Shown in pieces: positions 39,929-50,061 of a stretch of DNA of 64,000 nucleotides. The notes beneath the pieces were generated by a model. It saw only the letters and a list, made by a program, of their open reading frames with translations. It ran no database searches and had not been told where the DNA came from. The position numbers and the translations under genes were made by a program. The stretch is from Pseudo-nitzschia pungens. Lineage: Eukaryota; Bacillariophyta; Bacillariophyceae; Bacillariales; Bacillariaceae. The first letter of the stretch is position 1; each line of letters starts with the position of its first letter. The stretch covers positions 2,232,001 to 2,296,000 of the forward strand of contig CM074762.1 of NCBI GenBank assembly GCA_037355855.1, written 5' to 3'.

Positions 39929-42238
39929 ATGCCGGTATTGTACATTCGCGATGTCGCCGCCAAGAGGCTTGCCGCGTTTGTGCTGTTCACAATCGTGGCG
40001 TTTGCCGCAACGAGGATTCGTTGCGCGGTTGCGTTTGTCGCGGTTCGACGCAACAACGCAGATCGCGCCGCAACAATACGGCAGAATCCAGAGCAACCCC
40101 AACGCCCCGTCTCGCTTCGACTCGGAGATTCCAACCCCAATTTTGGTTACGAATACATTCCACCCAACCCGGATGCGAGTCCGGGATCCTTCCACACACC
40201 CTCGCTGCGATCGTCGTATCCTCCGGACACACCTCCCGGTCTCCGCGGAGAGGCGGTTCGGAGTGCCCTGGTTTCTACCGAGCGATGCATCGGATGGAAT
40301 TTGTCCAGCAATCTAGAAACCTCCCCGGGTGGCTTGCTGGAAATCTCCGGGAGGGGAACCCTCGAGTTCCTGAACGGGAAGCTCACGAGGGACTTTCGGG
40401 CGTGCGTCGACGAGGCGAGCGCGTACCGCGAGGCGTGCCTGCTGGATGCCAAGGGGCGGGTGGTGGACGTGTTGAGGGTCACCATGGCGGACAGCAACTG
40501 CCGGGCTCTGGTGCTGACTTCCCCGGGGCATTCCAGCGCCGATTTGATGAAGCGGCTGGATCCCTTTGTCTTTCCGATGGACGAGGTTGCCCTCACCAAT
40601 TTTTGCAACGACGGACAGAACGGGGACAACCGGTCGTTCGCCTTTACGCTGGCCTCGACCCAGTACCGGCACGTCCAAAAAGCAATGCGGGAGCAAGCGA
40701 ACCTGCCGCTTTCGGGCGACGAAATGGTCTTTCCCGGAAGCTCGCAGGGCGTCGTGTGGAAACCCGCAAACAACCACGACGTGCAAATTCTGGTGGTGCC
40801 GTCGACGGGGGTCCCATCGATAGCCTGCGTCGGGTATACCTTTGTGTTCTTCGGATCCGGGTCGAGCGCGGCAGACCTGGGACGGCAGGTATGGGGGCAC
40901 CTGATCGGAGAAGAGAATCTGGAGGGGCCCGTCGAGGTGGGAGCCCTGGAATACGAGACCCTCCGCATCGAAGCGGGACAACCGGCGTACGGGCACGAAT
41001 TCGGGATCGATCGCGACAAGCAACGGGAGGAAGAAGCCAAGGCCGCCGTCGAAGACAGGGAAAGCGGTCGGCGAAGGAGGAAAAAGGCTGCGTCGAGCAG
41101 CGTGATCAAAACAGGTCCTTACGAACTTCATTTCGGATCGTTGGTGGATCTGGACAAGGGATGCTACCTCGGTCAAGAGGGAGTCGCGTCCGTTCTGAAA
41201 AATCCACGGGGGGCACCACGAAATCTCTATACCGTCGTCTTTGAAGACGATTTCAATATCTACGAATCGCAATCGAGGGGGGACAAGTCGTCCGTTGAAA
41301 ACCTCACGACACTTCCCAAACCCGGACAAAAACTGTACGCTCTCGGAAGCAACGAAGAATTGGAGGTGGGAACCCTGACCTCGATGGGAGAGGCGGGTGG
41401 CACGGGAAATCGACTGACGGTTGGATTGGCACTGGTCAGGAGGGCCGACTCGATTCGAAAAAAAATGGAAAAATTCGGTTTGGAAATCCAGAGGGACACC
41501 GACGATTTGCTGAACGTTGATTTTTCGTCTGGTAGCGGGATCATACAGCCCCCTCCCATGGATCCCCTCGACGGATTGGAGGTAATTGTTGAAGGCACGT
41601 TCACGATGGGAGTTCTGAGATCTGTACCGAGCCGGCAATCCGGAGCGAGGCGCAATTCCAACATGTTCGACGAGGACATTGAAGTAGAGGGTATCGAAGA
41701 ACAAGAACCAGGTATCACATCATGGGATTCGGCAGCAACACCAATTAGCACGGATGCTTCTTCCATCGACGATATTTATGACGACGACGATGATTCTCTG
41801 GAAAAGATAGAGGCAGAAATGGCAAAAGCTGCCGCCGAGGCAGAGACCGCAGCTGCGGAGGCAAGACGAAAGGCCGAGAAGATGGAGCTCCTGAAAAAGC
41901 GGGCCGAAGAAGCTCTGGCGAGACGCCAACAAAAGAAGGCAGAAAAAGAAAAGGAAAAAGCCGATTCGGAAGATGCCGCTGCGGCCGAAGCGAAGCGAAA
42001 AGCCGAAAAGATGGCCATGTTGCAGAAAAGGGCGGAGGAAGCCATGGCGAGAAGGAAACAAAAGAAGGCAGCCTCTTCGTCTGCCGACGAAACGCAAAAT
42101 GACAACAAGCTAGCCACAACCACGGAGGAAGATTTCACGGTTGCCGAAGCTCAACGAAAAGCCGAAAAGATGGAAATGCTTAAAAAACGCGCGGAGGAAG
42201 CCATGGCAAGGCGGCAGCAAAAAAAAGGAGAGCAATAA
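39929..42238 (+). CDS. Plastid YgfZ/IBA57-like folate-binding protein with triplicated C-terminal coiled-coil repeat
   Basis: I start at the ATG at 39929 (769 residues); the open frame upstream has only a TTG. The leader is hydrophobic (AAFVLFTIVAFAAT), then CAVAFVAVRR, an ASAFAP-like junction. Residues about 112-580 form a GcvT/YgfZ fold: LLEISGRGTLEFLNGKLT, LLDAKGRVVDVLRV, LRIEAGQPAYGHEFG, and the diagnostic KGCYLGQEGVAS (Cys about 412). YgfZ/IBA57 proteins use folate to help assemble or repair some Fe-S clusters; plants have a chloroplast paralogue. A charged insert of about 35 residues separates EFG from KGCY. The C-terminal 150 residues hold three copies of a 26-27-residue repeat (KAEKMELLKKRAEEALARRQ, KAEKMAMLQKRAEEAMARRK, KAEKMEMLKKRAEEAMARRQ). 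Confidence 0.88.
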   Translation: MPVLYIRDVAAKRLAAFVLFTIVAFAATRIRCAVAFVAVRRNNADRAATIRQNPEQPQRPVSLRLGDSNPNFGYEYIPPNPDASPGSFHTPSLRSSYPPDTPPGLRGEAVRSALVSTERCIGWNLSSNLETSPGGLLEISGRGTLEFLNGKLTRDFRACVDEASAYREACLLDAKGRVVDVLRVTMADSNCRALVLTSPGHSSADLMKRLDPFVFPMDEVALTNFCNDGQNGDNRSFAFTLASTQYRHVQKAMREQANLPLSGDEMVFPGSSQGVVWKPANNHDVQILVVPSTGVPSIACVGYTFVFFGSGSSAADLGRQVWGHLIGEENLEGPVEVGALEYETLRIEAGQPAYGHEFGIDRDKQREEEAKAAVEDRESGRRRRKKAASSSVIKTGPYELHFGSLVDLDKGCYLGQEGVASVLKNPRGAPRNLYTVVFEDDFNIYESQSRGDKSSVENLTTLPKPGQKLYALGSNEELEVGTLTSMGEAGGTGNRLTVGLALVRRADSIRKKMEKFGLEIQRDTDDLLNVDFSSGSGIIQPPPMDPLDGLEVIVEGTFTMGVLRSVPSRQSGARRNSNMFDEDIEVEGIEEQEPGITSWDSAATPISTDASSIDDIYDDDDDSLEKIEAEMAKAAAEAETAAAEARRKAEKMELLKKRAEEALARRQQKKAEKEKEKADSEDAAAAEAKRKAEKMAMLQKRAEEAMARRKQKKAASSSADETQNDNKLATTTEEDFTVAEAQRKAEKMEMLKKRAEEAMARRQQKKGEQ

Positions 42239-42330
42239 CTATATTTTGTTTCGGTTGAAATATTTCTAATTTCTTGCTTTAAACCCCTGAACAATTGCAC
42301 ATTAATAGTGTTCCGTGCGTTCATCAAATC

Positions 42331-43605
42331 TTACATGATGGTGCACGCGATGCATTCTTTCTCTTCTTTTTCTTCAAAATTTGAAGATAGTTTGAGAAAC
42401 ATCCCAGTGTAACTGTTGACGACATTATAGTCATAATAAGGATCCTTCCAGGCATTCTTCCAGGCATCACTAACGTTCTGAACAACATCCCCGTTATTGC
42501 TCACGTCATCATCGTCATCATCGTCATCATCATCAGTATTGATGTTCATGGATCTGTGAGAATCTTTCGTGTCGGCACCTTTTTCCGGCGATTTGAGCTC
42601 GAGAGGTGCGTCAGTGGAAGGTTGATATGAATCGGAAATGTTACCGAAATCCGGATTTTTGGGTGAAGGGGGGAGGGTTTCGTTTCGTTGAGAAGGTTTT
42701 GGTCGGAACACTTCATTGTATCGGTTGCAATTTTCTTGTTCCGTCAGATGTCTTTTATCCTCGTGACTAAAACGCAGATCGATTTGTTGTTCATCAATCT
42801 CATCAAATGAAAAGATGTTATCTTCATCGCTTTCCGGCGATGGGGACAATTCGGCCCAATCGATTACTTCTGTCTCCATTGTCAAGGAGCGTTTCAAAGA
42901 AATATGTTGCAGTCTTTCGGAGTCTTCACTATTCTCGGCTTCACTGTGAGTTGACTGTTCCTCCCAGACAAATTCAAGGCGCGAATCCGCGCGTGGTATT
43001 GATGGTGGATGAATGTTTTCGAAATCAGACTCATTCTGACGACGGTTCCATCCTAAGCTTCTCGTACGGGTTCTAGGTTTTTCATTATTTTCGTTGAAAA
43101 ATCGTTTGGTCGGCCGGTCGGATCTAGAGCTTTGGGTGTGCGAGCCATCATATTGCGAGATGGGTTGCGAGGTCTCAAATCTTTGACGAATCAGCTGTAC
43201 CTGGCTGGGGGGTTCTCCTCGTTTATCATTCTGCTGCGTTTTGGCCTTCTGTTGCTGACTCTTGACTCGTTTGATGTGTTGAGTGAAATTGTGAATCGCT
43301 GATATCTTCGACGTTTTAGCACCCTGAAAGCGAGTTGCTATAATGGAATTAGCACGGTTTTGAATTTTAGCACAAAGTTGTTTTGTTTGGAAAAAAAAAG
43401 GGAGAAATGGTTCAGTAACAATCGGCCGAATGCTGTCATAGCGGAGTTAGATGTATGATTAAACACGTAGGTACTATGAATGTTGTATCTCACCAATATC
43501 GGTCGTTAATGATCTTCTTCTCAGCTTGTTGAGCTCAGCTTTCCTTTCCCTTACCGCCTCGGATTGCGTAATTGTTTTTCTTCTTTCAATATGGTACGAA
43601 TTCAT
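42331..43605 (-). CDS. Unknown acidic protein with C-terminal CaaX motif
   Basis: This two-exon gene was assembled by hand: exon 1 is 43494-43605 (ATG at 43605) and exon 2 is 42331-43337; the 156-bp intron has GTGAGA and TATAG borders, and the frame is kept (..TTDI-ATRFQGAK..). The protein has 372 residues. The N-terminal third is basic and helical (RKTITQSEAVRERKAELNKL, HIKRVKSQQQKAKTQQ); the rest is acidic and disordered with an Asp10 run (microsatellite-coded, 42506-42538). It ends KECIACTIM, where C-T-I-M is a CaaX box that favours farnesylation, with a nearby Cys that could be palmitoylated. I recognise no domain. Membrane anchoring is inference. It is convergent with the YgfZ gene, only 92 bp away. 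Confidence 0.7.
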
Positions 43606-44587
43606 CCTTCCAAAGTGCCACAAACTTTTCTACGGAACTGAACCTTACTGTCAACCGTGATTAAAATAATGGAAATAGTGCAAAGCCAAAGTCAGGTGGC
43701 CTATTGCTGTTCTTCGCTTCAGGTTATTCGGCAATGTAACGAAAAGGTGCGGTGTGAAAGAATATGAAGTAATGATTTTGAATACTTCCGAATTTATAGG
43801 GTTTCAATTTTTCGCAAAAGTTGACGGCTTGAAGTTGTGAGATGATTAATTGATTGAATGAATCATGTCGTACCGTATGTAAATTTAACGGTTTGCATTG
43901 CGCTTCCCAAAAACATCAAAATTTGCGCGTATGCCGTGTCATCAAAAAGTATTCGTTGGCTTGCATCCCACAATTTGGCGAAAAGGCTTATTCGGATCTT
44001 TTATGATCGTACCGGTATGCTGCGAGTAGTAGATAATTGTGATACATTGGATACATACGAGGTAGGTTGTGTTGCTTTTGTCTTAGGTGCCCACTTCTAC
44101 CGGCAATTACGGTAAACCTTGTGCGATCTTAAAAAAATAATTTTACGAAGTAAGGTTTAACCTTACTTCGTAGAAGTAATAGAAGTAACAGTAGAAGTAA
44201 GTTACTTGGTAATGCTACAATTGAACACGAGTATTACTTAACTCGAAGTCTTCCTACACGTACAAGTACCTTAAATAATTTGATAACAAAAAACAAAAAT
44301 CAAATCAAATCAACAGAATGAAAGAGAATGCTTTAGGTGATAGAGTAAGAACTCGTACCGGTACCTACAGGTACCGGGACCGGTGGCTACGGTACTTTTA
44401 AAAATCAACTACGGTTCGTAGTACGAAGCATTATGGCGTGATGATCATTATTGTTCAACAGTTTCAATCTTGTCTGCTTCCTTGTTAAATGAGATCCGAC
44501 GAATAATGCAATACATTACACAATACACACCAACAATAATCTTCAAAATAATTGACTGCATTATCTACAATATCTTGAAAGCCCATC
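43606..44587. promoter_or_regulatory. Divergent spacer with perfect 29-bp foldback
   Basis: This 982-bp spacer between head-to-head genes holds both promoters, a perfect foldback (44144-44172), a run of AGAAGTAA repeats after it and a GGTACCGGTAC-rich cluster at 44353-44393. No gene is supported. Confidence 0.45.
44144..44172. repeat. Perfect 29-bp palindrome (14-bp arms, 1-nt centre)
   Basis: TACGAAGTAAGGTT, then T, then AACCTTACTTCGTA. The arms are perfectly complementary. It is closely related to the foldback at 60909-60942. Confidence 0.75.
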
Positions 44588-47500
44588 ATGAGTGAGAATT
44601 CCCCTGAATCATCATCGGAAGGGCCTCCTCAGATGGAGAATAGCGGGAACCTGCTTGGTGGCAAAAATGTGGGTGCAAACGAGATGACTCTACAAGACTT
44701 GCGTGAGCTGCGTCTCGCCCGTCTGGGAGGTGGACGCCCTACTCCAAAGGCGCGAGTTGAAAAACCGCCTCCGTCGAAAACGACGAGCATTCCTACAACG
44801 AAAAAGGCAAACCCAATGGACAAGGAAGCACAGTCAAAGGCAGCAACTAGCGCTTCTTCTGCGAGCACGAAGAATTTGATCGAAAACAAACCTTCGATGA
44901 TAGATTCACACGCACCAGCCGCCCCACCATCCCCACGTATTCAGAATGAAACTCCTGTGGAAGACAATTCTGCGGTAGGCATCAATAGTGCACTAGAAAA
45001 CAACAATCTTACGCAGGAGACTTTCCACAATGATACAACTGATGACAATGTATTCGATTTGGACGACCAAGGAGACTTGGTAGCCCAGGAAGCCCACGAC
45101 TTACAGGCCGCCATTGCACTTTCGATGGGACTTCCTGTACCCCCGGCAAATCCATATATGGACGATGTTGATCTCGAACCGCTGCCAGTGTCAGAATTCT
45201 CGTCCGATAGTCCTGATCTTTTGTCGACTGTAGAGATGATGACGAAGACAAGACGAGAATTGGAGTCGACCCCTACATCGACGGCACCATCGACGCCCAT
45301 ACAGCTTGAAGATGACGATAACGACGCAGTGATGGAGGATGAAGATAAAAAACCTGCTGCAGTCGAAACTAATTTTACTGTTGCCCCTGGTCCAGCCCCG
45401 ATGTCTCCTGGTAGGATTTTGCGCAGCGATCCTCAACACTTTTCTGGGAGAGTGCGTACGTGGTACAAGACAGCGTCACCCTTCAACATACTTGACTTTC
45501 ACGACTGCATGTGGGACAAAGGCGTGACGACAGAAAACGATCAAAAACGTTGGTTAGCTCAGGGAATCAAGTTCAAGGCCGAACACGACGATCCTAATAC
45601 ACATTCGACAAGGACGGCAGCGGGGACTCTAACGGCGACCAACGATGGAACGGATACGTCATCACTGCTTGCAGCGATTATTTCTGGGCCCGGAGGTGGG
45701 TGCTGCTCCAAACTTCGTAAAAATTGCTTGTCCGGGCTTCGACTCTGAGACCATTCAGAGACTTCAGCCTTATTTCACCTTTTTTCGCGAATTTCAAACC
45801 TGACAAAATATCTTCGTTTTCTTCAATTGCAAATTTATGAATATTGGCTTGTGTATTCTCTTCCTTGCTTCTCGGTATCGTAAAAGTTTGGTGTCTCACA
45901 CAGCAGCACGGTGGGCCTTGCGGTGTCCTTGCATCGATTCAAGCGGAACTCCTGGCAATTTTGTTGTTCGGGCCCAGATTAGTACATCCGTTATCGATGA
46001 TTAGCATTGATTTTCCAACGAGTTTGTCAACCGAGTTTACAAGGGCCGCCCCGGACATGTCGAGCTCAAAAATGAAGCAAGCTCTTGCATTGAGCATGGG
46101 AATGATATTAGCAAGAGCCAGTCTAGTACCATCAGCAACCCTCGAAGATGACGCCAACGCTGAAAGCGAAAGTAATGAATACAACGAGAACAGTGACAAC
46201 GAGAACAGCGAATATGACAACGATCCGACTTACATATCTAGTCCCGATCCAACCGTCACCTTGGTTTTGCCTAAGAACGAGCTATGGGATACGACGAATT
46301 GCTTGGAGTGGGGGCATCTAGAACCATGGAATAGTAACGAAGGAGGTGGGGGCTTGTCAGAACACTTGTTGATGTACAAAATATCTCTCAACAAGAATCG
46401 TTTCTCTGGAGATGGCGGTGATGGTACCCTTGATAATACTTCAGTCAAGCGACAAAAACATGACGTGGATCATTCTTGCAGAGAACTCGCTCATGCAACA
46501 GCTCAATTTTTGCTCGAAACAAATAGTTTGAATTGGTTCCAGCGTCCAGGTGGGGTCTTGTTGATGGTCATGAGCGTTGCTGCTAGCCGGGGGATACCAA
46601 AATTACAGGGTGATATGGATGATCTGACAGCAAAATTGACAACAAACTTTGGGCATTGCTCTCAGGAGTTGATCAATCTTCTCCTTACAGGACAAGCAGG
46701 TATGTGCAAATATTCGCGTTGAATTTTTTAAACAGTTCACAGATTGATTCAAAAGTCAGTAACGATATCTGTTGAATGCGTCTATTCATCTCCGTTTCTA
46801 ACTTTGTTCCAATATATTTCTATCCACAATTAACGCTACAAAAACGCAGTTTCAAATGTGTTCGATCATACCCTTCGACCCTCCGGGGAACTGGTGTGTC
46901 GTGGAATTCAATCTCAACCAGCGATTGGTTACCTGACGCAGCTCGAAGCGATGCGATATGTGGAAGTAGGTGGTTTTTACAAAACTCCTCGTTTTCCGGT
47001 TTGGGTTATTGGAAGCACAAGCCACTTCACAGTTATGTTTGGGGATGGGAGTGCATTAAAAGAATCTGCTTCGGATGTACTGCTTGAAAAAGTAAGACGT
47101 GCTTTCAAAAGAATGGAAGGCGGAGCCGAGGAGAATGGGTTTATACAAACTGGGCAGCTTGGAGAGTTTCTCAAGAATGTGGGTTTGAAACGCATAACGG
47201 GGGATGAGGTACAGATGCTGGCGGCCTTCATGGATCGATATGGTGCAGGAATAATACTCTGGGAGGATTTATGGAAAATAGCAAGCCGACTTTTAACTGG
47301 CGCAAGTATTGAATCGATATTAGATGGTACGGACGAGACAAACAACGAAACTGGCCGTAACAATGTTGTGGGATTGCCAGGCAGTACGAACGAAGCCAGA
47401 GCTGGAGCACCCTCAAATAATGAAACTCCGATGTCAGACGAAGAATTGGCGCGAAGATTGCAGGCAGAATGGAATGCTTTCGAAACTGATAAATCGGCAG

Positions 47501-47823
47501 GCACTTCCCAAGCAACCGTAGATTCTGTGTCTACGTTGGCGACGACAAATTCAGAAAACCCACGCGCTGCACCAGCGGAAAAATATGGACACACATTTCA
47601 ACTGTATCACTACAATGGTCTTCGAGGTGGCAACTTTAAGGCGTTTCGGGTGACGAGACTGAGTGCGGATGAGGCTATCGGAGCAAGTGTCTCTTTGGGT
47701 AGCACAAGTCAGGCAACTCACACTATCGGAGGGTTCGGAGGGGAATTGGACTCTGTATTGCGTACAAAATGGCCAGGCTGCAAGATCAACTGGATCAGTG
47801 GATCCGCTCCAAGTATAGATTGA
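44588..47823 (+). CDS. MINDY-3-like deubiquitinase
   Basis: MINDY enzymes are cysteine proteases that trim K48-linked polyubiquitin. Three exons were assembled by hand: 44588-45695, 45887-46699 and 46850-47823, with introns of 191 and 150 bp (GTGGGT/AAAAG and GTATGT/GCAG). The protein has 964 residues. The catalytic signature QQHGGPCGVLASIQAELL (Cys about 381) begins right after the first intron; the second junction restores LLLTGQAVSNVFD, and GIQSQPAIGYLTQLE, FPVWVIGSTSHFTVMFG (His about 699) follow. A degenerate EF-hand pair (about 720-785), as in MINDY-3, comes next, then FQLYHYNGL and LRTKWPGCKINW. The long N-terminal region is disordered and contains a UIM-like DLQAAIALSMG (about 171-181). 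The EF-hand insert favours MINDY-3 over MINDY-4. Confidence 0.92.
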
Positions 47824-48718
47824 TTTTCTTTATTTAGAACAGAACATAACCACTCACATAAATGTGGAGTCCACGACAGTGAGATCTTCTCAAAATTCGT
47901 CAACATAGGGACTACGAAGTAAACCTCACTGCGTACTTGTACTTCTTCAATGAAAAACTTCGCTCGAGTGTAAATCGTAGGAAGCAGACAAATTACTAGG
48001 AGACAGCTTGGGAAAGACTGAACCCCGAAAAGTAACGGCCAACAGTTTGAAATCAGACCTTTGGGTCGGAGCAAATTTCTGCCTCGGGAACTCATTCATC
48101 AGAACATGAGTGGGGTTTTCTACAAGAATTACTGGGTAACTTACTTTGTAAATGCTGAAAGAAGCATGGCAGTTTCTTAACTCGATCCAATATTCTTCAT
48201 CACCACCACCATGCTGTACAGTTCTTGGTATCTACCCTCCTAACTTAAGCTACCATTATTGTTGTGGATCAAAAAAGCAGTAAGGATCTTCGGGATGATG
48301 GCTTTTAAAAGTAGAATTATGATTATATGTAGACTAGTATTGATTGTCATGACACCACGAGTATATTTTAAAAAGAAGTTATTGATGTTAGTATTATTAT
48401 TTTCTTGCCGGGAAAACATCCCTACCTTTATCATTTCCTCTTTCAATATTTATTAGGGTTGGAGATGTGTCTACTCACTATGGACTGCGCGTCACAAGAG
48501 CAAATGCGCGAATGTTGTCTTCTTCGCTTCTTCAAGAATATGCCAATCGAGCGCAGCAGGCAAAGAGCAGGAAAACAGCGAGAAACAGTCTCTCCGCCGT
48601 TAGATAGCGAACCGTCGAAGCTTTGAACATCAACTGCTGCAGCAGTATCATACCGATACAACTCCTTGTTTGTCTTTGGACTTGGATTGACTCGAAAAGA
48701 ACGGAAAGAACTTCTACC
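47824..48718. other. Intergenic spacer, 0.9 kb
   Basis: No supported gene. AT-rich in the middle (48240-48460). The right part is the presumed promoter and 5' UTR of the small membrane-protein gene at 48719. Confidence 0.45.
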
Positions 48719-49203
48719 ATGGTCAAAGTTTGGTATGAACCACCTCCTGGAGGTCCACGAACGCATCTCAACCGTGGAGGTTACTATGTGGAGAGTGCAA
48801 GAACCCCTGCTTTCATCTCGAAGATCAGCAAGGCCCGTCCAATTGCAGTTATCGCTCCTGCTGTTGCGGTGATCTCCGCCCTTTGTTATGTTCCACTCAG
48901 TAAGTTTTTGATGGTGGGCGCTCTTTGATTTATAGTGTTTCGTCATTGAATGTCACCGAACAAACAATAGCAGAAACTTAACGAGCCCCTTCCTTGTACC
49001 CTCTTGTCTTCGCCTCTGAAACTCGTAAAAACGGATGATATACTTTGGCGCCTAAACCAATTAAAGTGGGACAAAAAGGACTTCCTTCCACATTGAACCC
49101 CGAGCACGTAGCGGCCCAGAGAGCTTACATGCGTTACCACAATATGAACCCAATCTTTGGTGTCTCCAGCAAGCGATCCCGTGCAGCTGATCCCGATCAT
49201 TAA
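48719..49203 (+). CDS. Small single-pass membrane protein, 105 aa, function unknown
   Basis: This short gene was found by hand: exons 48719-48899 and 49067-49203, with a 167-bp intron (GTAAGT/TAAAG). The joined frame is 105 residues with an ATG at 48719. The N-terminus MVKVWYEPPPGGPRTHLNRG is followed by a polar stretch, one transmembrane helix (IAVIAPAVAVISALCYVPL, about 43-60), and a short C-terminal tail with GLPSTLNPEHVAAQRAYMRY and FGVSSKRSRA. The size and the one-helix layout with conserved-looking flanks resemble accessory subunits of mitochondrial respiratory complexes. I cannot name a family, so that is only a suggestion. The spliced frame, the clean splice sites and the stop soon after support a real gene. 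Confidence 0.65.
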
Positions 49204-50061
49204 GTTGATTGCCAACACGAGAGCTGAAGTGCATGTGATGGGAGATGAGATACGAGAAGGACGCAAAGCACTCCGGACGCCTATTGATCAACTATTGTGA
49301 ACGAAGTGTTGAATGTGTTTTGGAGTAAATCGAATAGCGAGATTCGAATTTGAGATACACGAAGATTCATCGATTCTAGAAATTGAACTTTGTCTGTGAT
49401 GTTTATTCTAAGTTCAGGAGAAATCTAGTTTGATATTCAGCGCATGCTACTAGCAATCGTTTGTTACTGTTGTATCTTGGTCACTGTTTCAGTCTCGTTG
49501 AACCGAGGTTTCAATCTCTGTCACGAAGCATGTAACGAAAGTGAATTTGGCAAAAAGTGCCCTCCGCGTTTACAGTATTTTCGATAATGACTGCATAAAC
49601 TTGTAAGAGACGACAGTCCAAGTCTTGCACCGGAAAATGGATGATTCTAATCGTTCGTAGGGAATCTCATTGGAGGGTCGAAGCCGAACCTCGTGCTGTC
49701 CTTGTGGACAAACGTTTCGTTTCGTTGCGCTTAAACTTTACCTCGCGGTATCATTTGATTGAATAGTTGTCTTATGGTATTGAATAGTCCCCGAAAGAGG
49801 AAATCGATTCTCAGCAGGTGAAAAGATTCAAATTCAAATCGAGATCAAAAAATACTTCAATGAAAAGCGCCTCATACAAAACAGCGACTTTTCATACCCG
49901 CATCAATGTAGGAGATTCAGAAACTCCATGATGGACAACCGCATGAATGATTTCACTATCCAACTATTCCGTATCCAATGTTGGCTGAGAGAGAAGACTA
50001 GAGGGTTTGCGTACGCATGTGTTTGGTTGATGCATGCATATGATGCTCCACTACTGGAACT
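49204..50061. other. Convergent intergenic spacer
   Basis: These 858 bp lie between convergent genes. I see no gene, RNA or repeat that can be supported; a 63-codon frame at 49928 ends within the next gene's 3' region and lacks motifs. Confidence 0.5.

Noticed and set aside
40021..41704. Long frames of 320-463 codons on both strands within the YgfZ-like gene
   Set aside because: Compositional shadows; they show no family motifs, whereas the +39929 frame contains KGCYLGQE and the GcvT fold.
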